From: Rhodococcus sp. WMMA185
GTDB lineage: Bacteria; Actinomycetota; Actinomycetes; Mycobacteriales; Mycobacteriaceae
Direction: 5' to 3'
DNA: 64,000 nt
Assembly (NCBI RefSeq): GCF_001767395.1
Contig: NZ_CP017014.1
Coordinates: 3,985,012 to 4,049,011, forward strand
Both the position numbers and the translations under genes were made by a program. This document shows, one piece after another, positions 45,567 through 54,233 of this stretch. Position 1 is the first letter of the stretch. Each line of letters starts with the position of its first letter. Under the pieces are notes generated by a model that saw only the letters and a list, made by a program, of their open reading frames with translations, had not been told where the DNA came from and searched no databases.

Positions 45567-47228
45567 ATGTCGACACCAAACCCCAATGACCGTGGCCTCA
45601 CTGATGCACTCGACCGCGCTGACGACCTGCGTCGCGTCGCGCGGGAGGACTTTGGCTGGGAGTCGCTCAAACCTGGCCAGCTCGAGGCGATGACACCGAT
45701 ACTCGACGGCCGCGACGTGGTCGCCGCGATGCCCACCGGATACGGCAAGTCCGCGGTCTATCAGGTGACGGCGGCGCTGCGCGAGGGCATGACACTGGTG
45801 ATCTCGCCGCTCATCGCGCTCGAGCACGATCAGGTGTCGGGCATCGAGTCGGCCGACGACGCTCCGATCGCGCTGGCACTCAACTCGACGCTGGGGCCGC
45901 GTCGGACTGCGGAGGCCTGGCGGATCGTCGAGCAGGCGGGCGCCGAGTACGTGTTTCTCGCCCCCGAGCAGCTCGCGAACGAGACGACCCTCGCGCGCCT
46001 CGCCGACGTCGACATCTCGCTGATCGTGGTCGACGAGGCACACTGCATCAGCGCATGGGGCCACGACTTCCGCCCCGACTACCTGCGACTCGGTTCGGTA
46101 ATCGAGCGACTCGGCCATCCCCCGGTCCTGGCGTTGACTGCGACCGCGTCGCCACCCGTGCGGGAGGAGATCGTCACCCAACTCCGGATGCGTAAACCGG
46201 TCGTGGCGGTCGGCGGATTCGACCGACCTAACATTCGACTCGAGGTGTGGCGGTGTACCACCGCCAAGGACAAGAGGCACACCTTGCTTGCGCGGGTGCC
46301 GGAGGTCGCGCAGGAGGGCACCGGACTGCTCTACGTCTCGACCCGTGCCGCGACGCTGCAATACGCCCGCTGGATCGCCGACGCGGGGTTGCGCACCGCG
46401 GCGTATCACGGCGGGATGCGCGGGGCGGATCGCACCCACGTCCACGACGGGTTTCGGGAAAACCGGTTCGATGTCGTGGTGGCAACGTCGGCGTTCGGGC
46501 TCGGCATCGACAAGCCCGACGTGCGGTTCGTATTGCACGAGTCGGTACCGGATTCGCTCGACGACTACTACCAGCAGATCGGACGGGCCGGCCGCGACGG
46601 TGCCGACGCGCTCGCGTTGCTGTTCTACCGCCCGGAGGATCTGGCCCTGCGCACGTTCTTCGCCTCGAGTCACCCCCAGTACGACGCAATGCGCCGGATC
46701 TACCGTGCTCTACCAACCGAGCCGATATCACTGCGCGAGTTGCGGTTCCGCACAGGACTACGCTCTCGGACCGTGACCAACGCGGTCAATCTACTGGCCC
46801 GCGCCGGTGTCATCGATGACGGGGACTCCGGCATCGCTTCCGCGGGTGTCGCAGACGACGACGCGGTAACGGCGGCGCTGCGCGTCGCCACGACCGACCG
46901 GAGGATGGACCGCTCCCGTGTCGAGATGATGCGGGGCTACGCCGAAACCCGCGGGTGCCGTCGCCGGTTCCTGCTCGAGTACTTCGGCGAACACCCCGAG
47001 CGGCCGTGTGGGAATTGCGACCGCTGTGACGAAAACAGCTGTGCACCAATATATTTAGAGCATTTACCATTCCCTGTCGATACCCGAGTGACTCACCGGG
47101 ACTGGGGTGCCGGCGTTGTGATCCGCGCCGAAGCTGACCGGATTACCGTCCTTTTCGACGAGCACGGCTATCGAACCCTGTCTCTGGATGCGCTCGCGGG
47201 TACGGGTCTGCTGCAAGCATTGCCCTGA
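45567..47228 (+). CDS. recQ: RecQ-family ATP-dependent DNA helicase
   Basis: The 553-residue helicase has a Walker A block AAMPTGYGKSAVYQ near 52-65, DEAHCISAWGHDFRPDY, motif IV-VI blocks (AAYHGGMRGADR, ATSAFGLGIDKPDVRFVLHE, YYQQIGRAGRDG) and a RecQ zinc cysteine cluster CGNCDRC. A short C-terminal KOW-like segment (VTHRDWGAGVVIRAEADRITVLF) replaces an HRDC domain. ATG 45567 has AAGGG 9 nt upstream, which is DNA left from the decayed hydrolase copy. Confidence 0.92.
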   Translation: MSTPNPNDRGLTDALDRADDLRRVAREDFGWESLKPGQLEAMTPILDGRDVVAAMPTGYGKSAVYQVTAALREGMTLVISPLIALEHDQVSGIESADDAPIALALNSTLGPRRTAEAWRIVEQAGAEYVFLAPEQLANETTLARLADVDISLIVVDEAHCISAWGHDFRPDYLRLGSVIERLGHPPVLALTATASPPVREEIVTQLRMRKPVVAVGGFDRPNIRLEVWRCTTAKDKRHTLLARVPEVAQEGTGLLYVSTRAATLQYARWIADAGLRTAAYHGGMRGADRTHVHDGFRENRFDVVVATSAFGLGIDKPDVRFVLHESVPDSLDDYYQQIGRAGRDGADALALLFYRPEDLALRTFFASSHPQYDAMRRIYRALPTEPISLRELRFRTGLRSRTVTNAVNLLARAGVIDDGDSGIASAGVADDDAVTAALRVATTDRRMDRSRVEMMRGYAETRGCRRRFLLEYFGEHPERPCGNCDRCDENSCAPIYLEHLPFPVDTRVTHRDWGAGVVIRAEADRITVLFDEHGYRTLSLDALAGTGLLQALP

Positions 47229-47230
47229 CA

Positions 47231-47265
47231 TCGTGGCGCGCCGAAACGATCGACGCGCCACGATC
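47231..47265. terminator. Bidirectional hairpin between recQ and the secreted-protein gene
   Basis: ATCGTGGCGCG (47231-47241) pairs perfectly with CGCGCCACGAT (47255-47265), placed between two convergent genes. Confidence 0.75.
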
Positions 47266-47274
47266 CATCGCGTG

Positions 47275-47760
47275 TCAGGGCATCAAGGAACCCGCGACCA
47301 TCATCTGAGCGACGGTCGGCAACACTGCCGAACCGACAACAGCGCTACCGATCGCGGGAACGATCAGCTCCGGCGGGAAGGGCGGTGCCGGCGGAGGCGC
47401 AGCCGGCGCCACGTACGGCGCCACGTACGGTTCCGGTGCCACCGGCGTCGGGTCGGCCAAGCGGGTCCACGTACCGCAGAAGTCGGAACTGAATGCGAGG
47501 TCGGAGCTGTAAATCTGCACGAACTGCCGACCCGAGGCGAAGTCGTTCGCGATGATGTCGTCGAGTTCGCCGGACAGCCCGCTCAGCCGCTCCCAGTAAC
47601 ACCCGTCGCTCCACTGGGATTGATACACACCGGGCTCGATGTGCGTGCCCACCAGGTAGGTGCCCTCGCCGAACGTTGTTGCTGCGGCACCGGCCGTGCC
47701 GGTTCCCAAAGCGACCGCGCCGGCCACCGCCGCCGCAACCGCTACACACTTCCGAAACAC
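47275..47760 (-). CDS. Small secreted protein with one Cys/Trp 'PGxY' domain
   Basis: A 161-residue protein with a signal peptide (about 1-25, ending AGAA). One domain follows: GTYLVGTHIEPGVYQSQ ... CYWERLSGLSGELDDIIAND ... FCGTWTRL. The tail is a Pro/Ala-rich stretch (APPPAPPFPPEL) ending in a hydrophobic region. The domain resembles the two repeats of the secreted protein at 56518-57153. GTG 47760 is chosen because the signal peptide starts there, although the ribosome binding site is weak. Function unknown. Confidence 0.72.
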   Translation of the reverse strand: MFRKCVAVAAAVAGAVALGTGTAGAAATTFGEGTYLVGTHIEPGVYQSQWSDGCYWERLSGLSGELDDIIANDFASGRQFVQIYSSDLAFSSDFCGTWTRLADPTPVAPEPYVAPYVAPAAPPPAPPFPPELIVPAIGSAVVGSAVLPTVAQMMVAGSLMP

Positions 47761-47914
47761 TTTGTGAATCTCGATTCTGCTCGTAGTAGGTGGGGCCGAA
47801 CATTGCGACCATCCGACGAGATCGGAATCCATACACGCGCCCCCCGAATTGCCAATCAGGTCTATCACCTCGGTCCGACAAGTCGGACGTTCGGGTTTGC
47901 TCGAGCGCCGATAC

Positions 47915-49213
47915 TCAGACTGTCGCGCGCCTGGAATTGAACAGGACGGAGACAAGCCCGAGGCCATAGATCGCGCCACCGGCCAGCACAAGTGGTAGCG
48001 ATTGGCCGTCCGGGGCGACGACGAGCGAAGCAGCTGCGATCGACGCGACGAAAGCCGCGTTGAAGACGGTGTCTTGGAGCGCGAACACCTGTCCTCGCCG
48101 GTCGTCCTCGATCTCTATCTGCATCGCCGCGTCCCCGGTGAGCTTGATGGTCTGCCCCGCGAAGCCGAGGAGGAACGCACCGCCGAGCAGCGACACCTGG
48201 GTGAGTATCGCGACAAAAGTCAATTGCACCACGATGGCGAGGATCAATCCTCCGATGATGGTGCGGGACCGTCCGATACGCGGAACCAAGAAGGGAGTGG
48301 TTATCGCCGCCAGGAGCATGCCGGCCGCAGTGGCTCCGACGGCGACACCGAAACCTGCCAGCCCATCGGGCAGCGGGCTGACGGTGGTCGTGTCGCGCAG
48401 CACCAGCACCATGATCAACGTGTTGATGCCGAAGACGATACGGTGCGCGCCGATTCCGATCATGGCTGTGGTGACACCGGGCGAATGCCACACGGCCATC
48501 AATCCGGTCCGTAGGCCGGCGGCGATTGCGCGGACGGCGCCAGGTGCGGGTTTCTCATCCGCGTGTGGGCCGAGGAGGCGATGGTGGAAGCGGGAGGCCG
48601 CGAGTGCCCCCACCATGGATCCGGAGGCGGATGCCGCCACGGCGATCGACGTACCGCGGTTGTCCGAGCCCAGGACCTCGATGATCGCCACCGAGGTCGC
48701 GGCCCCGAGCGAGGTGATCACGGAACCGGTAGTGGCGAGTACCGAATTGGTCGCGACCAGCCAGGACCGATGCACCACCCGGGGCAACGCCGCCGAGGCA
48801 CCCGCCAGCACGAAACGGCTCACTCCGATGGCGGCGAGGGCGAGCAGCAGGAGCGGAGTGTCGCCGGCCCCGGATCCCAGTAGGACGGCGGTCACCAGGA
48901 TCAGCAGTCCGCGCAGCACATTCGCCCACAGCAGCACGCTCCGTCGATCCCAGCGGTCCAGGAGCGCGCCCGCGTACGGTCCGATCACCGAGTACGGGAG
49001 AAGCAGGACTGCGAAGCCGGCGGCGATGGCCAGAGGATCGGTCTCACGCTCGGGGTTGAAGAGGATCGCCCCACCGAGCGCGGCTTGAAACATCCCGTCG
49101 CCGAATTGGCTGGCGAAGCGCACGGTCGCGAGACGGGCCAGCCCGGGTGACCGTCGCAGTGTGTAGACGACGCGGCGCCATGCCTGACGCCGAGCCCCGA
49201 GCTTTTTCGCCAT
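47915..49213 (-). CDS. MFS transporter
   Basis: A 432-residue, 12-segment major facilitator with the loop 2-3 motif LLDRWDRRSVLLWANV and the N-terminal LARLATVRFASQFGDGMF. It resembles the Rv0037c-type transporter that lies near leuS in M. tuberculosis. ATG 49213 is preferred to an in-frame TTG at 49219. It lies 10 nt downstream of the SDR gene and is probably co-transcribed with it. Confidence 0.85.
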   Translation of the reverse strand: MAKKLGARRQAWRRVVYTLRRSPGLARLATVRFASQFGDGMFQAALGGAILFNPERETDPLAIAAGFAVLLLPYSVIGPYAGALLDRWDRRSVLLWANVLRGLLILVTAVLLGSGAGDTPLLLLALAAIGVSRFVLAGASAALPRVVHRSWLVATNSVLATTGSVITSLGAATSVAIIEVLGSDNRGTSIAVAASASGSMVGALAASRFHHRLLGPHADEKPAPGAVRAIAAGLRTGLMAVWHSPGVTTAMIGIGAHRIVFGINTLIMVLVLRDTTTVSPLPDGLAGFGVAVGATAAGMLLAAITTPFLVPRIGRSRTIIGGLILAIVVQLTFVAILTQVSLLGGAFLLGFAGQTIKLTGDAAMQIEIEDDRRGQVFALQDTVFNAAFVASIAAASLVVAPDGQSLPLVLAGGAIYGLGLVSVLFNSRRATV

Positions 49214-49223
49214 TCGCAAGACC

Positions 49224-50162
49224 CTATCCGGCGGCGCTGACCCTTGCCTGCCACCAGGCGACGGTGTCTTCGGCGGCCCGGGCCAGCGGCGTCGGACGTA
49301 GATCGAGCCGGGCCTCGCTCTCGGCGGAGTCCATGACGAAGGGTTCCTCGAACTGGTACAGCATCTCCGCGAGTTCCCGGGTGCCGCGGTGGATGAGACC
49401 CCCGGCGCGGAACACCCAACCCGGCAGCCCGCTCACCTTCGGTGCCGGGACGCCGGCGGCGTCGGCAAAAGCCTCCACCAACTGTCGTTGCGTGACGGCT
49501 GGGGCCGTCGGCGCGTGAAGCACCGAGTTCCACAGTGCCCGGTCGTGTGCAGCGGTGATCATGGCGTCGGCGAGATCTGGAACGTAGGTGAACGAGTGGG
49601 GTTGATCGGCGCAGCCGAGCACCCGCATCGTCTTGCCGGCGAGGACCGCGGGGACCATGCGTTCTCCGGCGTGAGCATTCATCACGTGCGGCCCGAAGAA
49701 ATCAGAGGCGACCACGCTCACGGTCGGGGTTGTCGATGCGGCGCGCGCCTGTAGGAGCCGTGTACGGACGCCACGCTTGCCGGTGGTGGCATTGCGTGGG
49801 GTGTGCTCGGTTATCGGCTGTTCGGAGGCGTCATAGGAGTAGAGGCTTTCGGGAAAGACCACGACGGCCCCAACGACGCCGGCGGCCTCGAGCACTCTCT
49901 GCTCGGCCGCAGGGAGTTCACGTTCCCAGGCCGCGGCTTCGTAGGCGGCGTGAACGCAGTGATACACCGCGACGGCGCCGTCGAGCGCCTCGCGAAGCGC
50001 CGCGGCATCGTTGATATCCACCTTCCGGCGCTCGATCAGGGGGTGATCCGGTCCGCTTCCGGAGCGGGTGAGCACACGTACTCGTCTCCCCTGCTGCGCG
50101 AGTTGCGAAGCGATGGTCCAACCGACGGGCCCTGCCCCGGTGACGATCTCGATATCCGACAT
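49224..50162 (-). CDS. NAD-dependent epimerase/dehydratase-type SDR protein
   Basis: A 312-residue extended SDR with a Rossmann start IVTGAGPVGWTIASQLAQQG and FGPHVMNAHAGERMVPAVLAGK in the middle. The usual YxxxK motif is not obvious (LYSYDASEQP is the nearest), so the activity may be atypical. It is divergent from the tetR gene, with two palindromic operators between them, which suggests repression by that regulator. Confidence 0.8.
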   Translation of the reverse strand: MSDIEIVTGAGPVGWTIASQLAQQGRRVRVLTRSGSGPDHPLIERRKVDINDAAALREALDGAVAVYHCVHAAYEAAAWERELPAAEQRVLEAAGVVGAVVVFPESLYSYDASEQPITEHTPRNATTGKRGVRTRLLQARAASTTPTVSVVASDFFGPHVMNAHAGERMVPAVLAGKTMRVLGCADQPHSFTYVPDLADAMITAAHDRALWNSVLHAPTAPAVTQRQLVEAFADAAGVPAPKVSGLPGWVFRAGGLIHRGTRELAEMLYQFEEPFVMDSAESEARLDLRPTPLARAAEDTVAWWQARVSAAG

Positions 50163-50201
50163 TCTCTACTCCCCGCTGCTCGAGTTAGCTTCTAGTCAAT
50201 T

Positions 50202-50220
50202 TCGAGAGCACTGCTCTCGA
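50202..50220. promoter_or_regulatory. Palindromic operator 1 for the adjacent TetR regulator
   Basis: TCGAGAGCACTGCTCTCGA is a perfect palindrome (9+1+9). It shares AGAGCA-N-TGCTCT with operator 2; centres are 49 bp apart. Confidence 0.75.
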
Positions 50221-50253
50221 AACCAAGAGTGCACGGTTCTTGTCACAAAGTCA

Positions 50254-50266
50254 AGAGCAGTGCTCT
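50254..50266. promoter_or_regulatory. Palindromic operator 2 for the adjacent TetR regulator
   Basis: AGAGCAGTGCTCT repeats the core of operator 1 upstream of the tetR start, consistent with autoregulation and control of the divergent SDR-MFS unit. Confidence 0.7.
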
Positions 50267-50307
50267 CTTTTGTTGACACCGCTCTCCATGCTTGCCAGGC
50301 TGGAGTC

Positions 50308-51006
50308 ATGCCACGAACAACCCCGCGGGAACGGGCCCGTGAACAGACACTGCAAGACATCACCCGGATCGGCCGTGAACATCTGGCGGCTGTCGGTGCG
50401 GCCGCGCTGTCGCTGAGGGCGGTCGCGCGGGATCTCGGCGTGGTGTCGTCCGCCGTGTACCGGTACGTCGGCAGCCGCGACGAGTTGCTGACGTTGCTCG
50501 TCGTCGACGGGTACAACGAACTCGGCGAAGAGGTCGAGGCGGCTGTGGCATCCGCGGAGGATCCGCGCGAGCGATTCCTCGCCCTCGGCCGCGCGGTGCG
50601 CGAGTGGGCGCTGCGCGAACCGGCTCGCTACGGGTTGCTGTTCGGAAGTCCCGTTCCCGGTTATCACGCGCCTGGCGAGCAGACCATGACCCCGGGGACG
50701 CGGGTGGTCGTCGCTCTCGTCGGTATCTTCGGCGACGCCTACGCGAGTGGAAAACTATCGGCAAACATTGTGAGCCCGATCGGGGACGAACTGTCAGAAG
50801 ATTTCGCTCGCATCCGTGGAGAAATTGGGCTCGAAGTACCAGATCACTTGCTCGCCCGAGGGGTGTTGGTCTGGACGGCACTGTTCGGGGCGGTCAACTT
50901 CGAGGTCTTCGGGCAATACGGCAGTGACACGTACACCCGGCCCGGCGAGTTGTTCGAGCACCACCTTGCAGTGCTGGCGGAGACGGCGGGATTTCCGCCC
51001 GAGTGA
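50308..51006 (+). CDS. TetR-family transcriptional regulator
   Basis: A 232-residue regulator with an N-terminal helix-turn-helix (about 15-60: LSLRAVARDLGVVSSAVYRYVGSRDELL) and a C-terminal ligand domain of the WHG-like type (TALFGAVNFEVFGQYG). ATG 50308 has GGAG just upstream. The ligand is unknown. Its divergent SDR and MFS neighbours suggest control of modification and export of a compound. Confidence 0.9.
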   Translation: MPRTTPRERAREQTLQDITRIGREHLAAVGAAALSLRAVARDLGVVSSAVYRYVGSRDELLTLLVVDGYNELGEEVEAAVASAEDPRERFLALGRAVREWALREPARYGLLFGSPVPGYHAPGEQTMTPGTRVVVALVGIFGDAYASGKLSANIVSPIGDELSEDFARIRGEIGLEVPDHLLARGVLVWTALFGAVNFEVFGQYGSDTYTRPGELFEHHLAVLAETAGFPPE

Positions 51007-51063
51007 TGGCCGCGGGCCGCGTCCTGCGTCCCACATGGTCGTGGTCGGTGGGATGATGTTCTG

Positions 51064-51669
51064 GTGGCGCATGGAGAAGAACCAGAGGACCGAACGGCGT
51101 CGACGGAACCGGTGGTCCGGCCCGGCAGCCTGTTGGTCTCGTCGACAGATCTCGTCGAACCGGCATTCCGTCGCACAGTGATCTACGTGATCGAACACAA
51201 TGACGCCGGCAGCCTTGGCGTGGTCATCAACCGCCCCAGTGAAACCGCAGTCCACGACGTACTTCCGCAGTGGTCTGCGCTAGCTGCGCCTCCAGGCGTC
51301 CTGTATGTGGGCGGCCCGGTCAAGCGGGACGCAGCGCTGTGCCTGGCGACGTTGCGCACGGGTGCGCAGGCCTCTGGTGTCCCGGGGCTACGCCGTGTGC
51401 ACGGTCGCGTAGTGATGGTGGATCTCGATTCCGATCCCGAGACCATCGCGCCGCTCGTGGAGGGAGTCCGGATTTTTGCCGGCTACTCGGGCTGGACCTA
51501 CGGTCAACTCGATTCCGAACTGCAACGCGAGGATTGGATCGTGGTTTCGGCCCTCGCGTCGGACGTAGTCGCGCCGGCACGCGTGGACGTGTGGGCCCAG
51601 GTGCTCCGCCGTCAGCCCCTACCCCTCGCCATTCTCGCCACACACCCGGTTGACGTCGAGCGCAATTAG
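51064..51669 (+). CDS. YqgE/AlgH family protein (UPF0301)
   Basis: A 201-residue protein of the YqgE/AlgH family: GSLLVSSTDLVEPAFRRTVIYVIEH at the start, GVVINRP, YVGGPVKRDA and FAGYSGWTYGQLDSEL. A homologue lies near leuS in M. tuberculosis (Rv0038). The molecular role is not established. GTG 51064 is used; the ribosome binding site is weak. Confidence 0.9.
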   Translation: MAHGEEPEDRTASTEPVVRPGSLLVSSTDLVEPAFRRTVIYVIEHNDAGSLGVVINRPSETAVHDVLPQWSALAAPPGVLYVGGPVKRDAALCLATLRTGAQASGVPGLRRVHGRVVMVDLDSDPETIAPLVEGVRIFAGYSGWTYGQLDSELQREDWIVVSALASDVVAPARVDVWAQVLRRQPLPLAILATHPVDVERN

Positions 51670-51760
51670 CCGACCGACACGCCCCGTCACATCCCCGTGG
51701 CGTCGGACGCCGGTGGTATCAACAGGATGCGGATACCAAGAGGTGAGGAGGGCGGCGCAC

Positions 51761-51937
51761 ATGCTCGATGCCTGCCACGGAACGCTGATCATGCATGAGC
51801 TCTATCCCGCCGAGTGCACGGACGAAACGTGTGACGAGTTGTCCGAGGTCCGGCACGCGCTGATCATCGGCTGCGACGAGCTCGACGATTGCGGTTGCCG
51901 AGGCGAACGCCCTCAGGAACTGCCTCGCGCTTCCTGA
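51761..51937 (+). CDS. Small cysteine-rich protein (hypothetical)
   Basis: A 58-residue acidic frame with six cysteines (CHG, ECTDETCDEL, GCDELDDCGCRG). A GAGGAGG ribosome binding site lies about 10 nt upstream of ATG 51761. It overlaps the end of the convergent Mut7-C gene by 25 bp. The cysteine spacing suggests metal binding. It may be real, but the evidence is modest. Confidence 0.45.
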   Translation: MLDACHGTLIMHELYPAECTDETCDELSEVRHALIIGCDELDDCGCRGERPQELPRAS

Positions 51938-52698
51938 ACATCAAGCGCAAACTGCACCCCGATCTCCGCCGCGAGCCACTGACGCAACCGCGGAAGGTGG
52001 CTGCCCGGCCAATACAGCTGGTCGCAATCGCGACAGCGCGTGAAATCGTGCGCGTATTGCGCGACGCTCGGCGGCGCCGCGTCGAGTCCCACTTCCCGCG
52101 GAACCGGTTCGAGGAGGCCGTTGCATCGTGCGCACCTGGTGAAGGGTGCGATCTGAGATTCAAGATCGAAGCGGTCCAGCATTTCTCGTAGCTGATGACG
52201 CGGGTTCGTTTCGTGTACGAAGGCACCGTGTGTGAGCGCCGATCGTTTGAGCAGTCCCGTATCCCGCGTCAGGACTATGCGGTGCTCGGCCAGGGAGATG
52301 TTCACCAGATCGATGTCGGCGAAGTCGTTGCGGTAGCGGGTGTCGAAACCGAGCAGTCGTAGGTAGCCGGCGAGGCGGCCGAGGTGCACGTCCAGCACGA
52401 ACCTCGGTTGCCGCAGGGGCCGGGGCCTCAGCACGGTCACGTCAGTGAGGTCGAAACGCTCGAACATCGGATACACGGCGACACGTTCGCCGCCGCGAAG
52501 CAGGTGGGTGAAACCGACCGACACCCCGTCGACGAGGATCAGATCGACCTCGGTGTGTGGCACCCCCAGCGCCTCGATCCGGTCCTTGACCGAGGGTGTG
52601 CCGTCGAAGTCGTGCTCGAAGGTCTGCTGTCGGAGCACAGGCGGCAAGAAGTCGTTCAACTCCTCGTAGAAGCGGAACTCACAACGGCTCAGCGGCAT
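51913..52698 (-). CDS. Mut7-C RNase domain protein with N-terminal ubiquitin-like domain
   Basis: The 261-residue protein has an N-terminal ubiquitin-like fold (about 1-85: CEFRFYEELNDFLPP ... LLRGGERVAVYPMFE), a PIN-like Mut7-C nuclease (about 95-185: FVLDVHLGRLAGYLRLLGFDT, VLTRDTGLLKR) and a zinc ribbon (CARC ... CRDC). Such proteins are predicted RNA nucleases. Nothing in the neighbourhood defines a target. Confidence 0.88.
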   Translation of the reverse strand: MPLSRCEFRFYEELNDFLPPVLRQQTFEHDFDGTPSVKDRIEALGVPHTEVDLILVDGVSVGFTHLLRGGERVAVYPMFERFDLTDVTVLRPRPLRQPRFVLDVHLGRLAGYLRLLGFDTRYRNDFADIDLVNISLAEHRIVLTRDTGLLKRSALTHGAFVHETNPRHQLREMLDRFDLESQIAPFTRCARCNGLLEPVPREVGLDAAPPSVAQYAHDFTRCRDCDQLYWPGSHLPRLRQWLAAEIGVQFALDVQEARGSS

Positions 52699-52908
52699 CG
52701 CAGATCACCTCGGGTGGCCCCGAGTCTATCGCCGGGCGGCGCGAATGTGACCTGCGAGATTCGTCCCCAACCCCGACGAGAGGGCACCCGGTATCAGTTC
52801 CTACAGTGGAACGTCCCGCGCACCCGCGTGTCCACTGTGCATCACAGGTCTCTGCCGATGCCGGCACCGACTCGCATGCGCCAACCAATGCCGAAACAGG
52901 AGGACCAC

Positions 52909-53364
52909 ATGGGTTTCTGGGATCAACTCAAAGCCAAGACGCAGGAGTTGAACGGGCAACTCCAGGTGAAGACTGCGCAGTTCAAGAACAAGGAGTTCGC
53001 CAATGGTGCCATGGCGATGTGCGCGCTCATCGCGGCCGCCGACGGCCGCATCGATCCTTCCGAACGGCAGAAGACGGCCGCTCTGATCATGTCCAACGAA
53101 GCACTCAAAGTGTTTGCACCGGATGAGCTTAGGCAGAAGTTCGACTGGTTTTGCGACAAGCTCCAGGGCGACTACGATTTCGGCAAGGTGGAGGCCACCG
53201 CAACGATTGGCAGGCTGAAGGCGAAGCCCGAGCAGGCACGCGCCGTGATCCAGGTCGGCATCATCATCGGCGGCGCCGACGGTGATTTCGACGCCGACGA
53301 GAAGATGGCGGTCAAACAAGCGTGCTTTGCCGTGGGTATCGACCCCGGCGAGTTCGACCTTTGA
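52909..53364 (+). CDS. TerB-family tellurite resistance/stress protein
   Basis: A 151-residue helical TerB protein. Two acidic metal-site loops are visible, AADGRIDPSERQK and GADGDFDADEK. ATG 52909 follows a strong AGGAGG. The open frame runs back to 52384, but that part is the shadow of the opposite-strand Mut7-C gene plus spacer. It is 114 nt upstream of terD. Confidence 0.92.
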   Translation: MGFWDQLKAKTQELNGQLQVKTAQFKNKEFANGAMAMCALIAAADGRIDPSERQKTAALIMSNEALKVFAPDELRQKFDWFCDKLQGDYDFGKVEATATIGRLKAKPEQARAVIQVGIIIGGADGDFDADEKMAVKQACFAVGIDPGEFDL

Positions 53365-53478
53365 GTCGACCGTCGGGCACCGGTCGCTCGGATTCTGTTC
53401 AGCGGCAGGAGTTGAAGTTCCATAGCGCCGCCTGAACGGTGACTTCCACGCACAGCAACAAGTCAAGGAGGACGAATC

Positions 53479-54054
53479 ATGGGCGTAAGCCTGACAAAGG
53501 GTGGAAATATCTCGTTGACGAAGGAGGCCCCCGGGTTGACCGCGGTCGCCGTCGGTCTCGGCTGGGATCTTCGCACCACGACTGGGCAGGACTTCGACCT
53601 CGACGCTTCCGCCATCGCGGTGGGCGCCGACAAGAAGGTCGTATCCCCCAAGCACTTCGTGTTCTACAACAATCTCGAGTCGCCAGAGGGTGCGATCAAG
53701 CACACCGGCGATAACCTGACCGGTGAGGGAGAAGGCGACGACGAGGTCATCAAGGTCGACCTCACGGCCGTACCGGCGAACATCGAGTCCATCGTGTTCC
53801 CCGTGGCAATCTACGACGCCGATAGTCGCTCGCAGTCGTTCGGCCAGGTCAGCAACGCGTTCATCCGCGTCGTCAATCAGGCCGATAACTCGGAACTCGC
53901 GCGCTACGACCTGTCGGAGGATGCCTCCACCGAAACCGCGATGGTGTTCGGCGAGCTCTACCGCCACGGATCGGACTGGAAGTTCCGCGCGATCGGCCAG
54001 GGCTACGCATCGGGTCTAGCGGGCATCGCCCGCGACTACGGCGTCAACGCCTAG
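53479..54054 (+). CDS. terD: TerD-family stress protein
   Basis: A 191-residue calcium-binding TerD protein: [39 protein letters not shown] and [12 protein letters not shown], with the conserved Asp residues of the two Ca sites. It has an AAGGAGG ribosome binding site and forms a probable operon with terB. The usual role is response to tellurite, envelope or oxidative stress. Confidence 0.95.
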   Translation: MGVSLTKGGNISLTKEAPGLTAVAVGLGWDLRTTTGQDFDLDASAIAVGADKKVVSPKHFVFYNNLESPEGAIKHTGDNLTGEGEGDDEVIKVDLTAVPANIESIVFPVAIYDADSRSQSFGQVSNAFIRVVNQADNSELARYDLSEDASTETAMVFGELYRHGSDWKFRAIGQGYASGLAGIARDYGVNA

Positions 54055-54068
54055 ACCTACATCCCTTC

Positions 54069-54105
54069 ACGGCGGCGCGCTGATCAGGATCGGCTGCGCC
54101 GCCGT
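54069..54105 (+). terminator. Terminator after terD
   Basis: ACGGCGGCGC (54069-54078) pairs perfectly with GCGCCGCCGT (54096-54105), 15 nt after the terD stop. Confidence 0.7.
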
Positions 54106-54233
54106 TGGCGGATCAGTCGCCGTGGCGCCGCCCTGCATGTGATCCCGCAGCACGGTCCGCCTCGGATGGTGCGAGCCGCTCGGGTATTGCCAGCAGCTTG
54201 GGTAGAAACCGACAAAGGATGGTCTGACCGGAC

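Noticed and set aside
52384-52908. Upstream extension of the TerB gene
   Set aside because: It runs antisense to the Mut7-C gene; a strong AGGAGG and ATG at 52909 define the TerB start.
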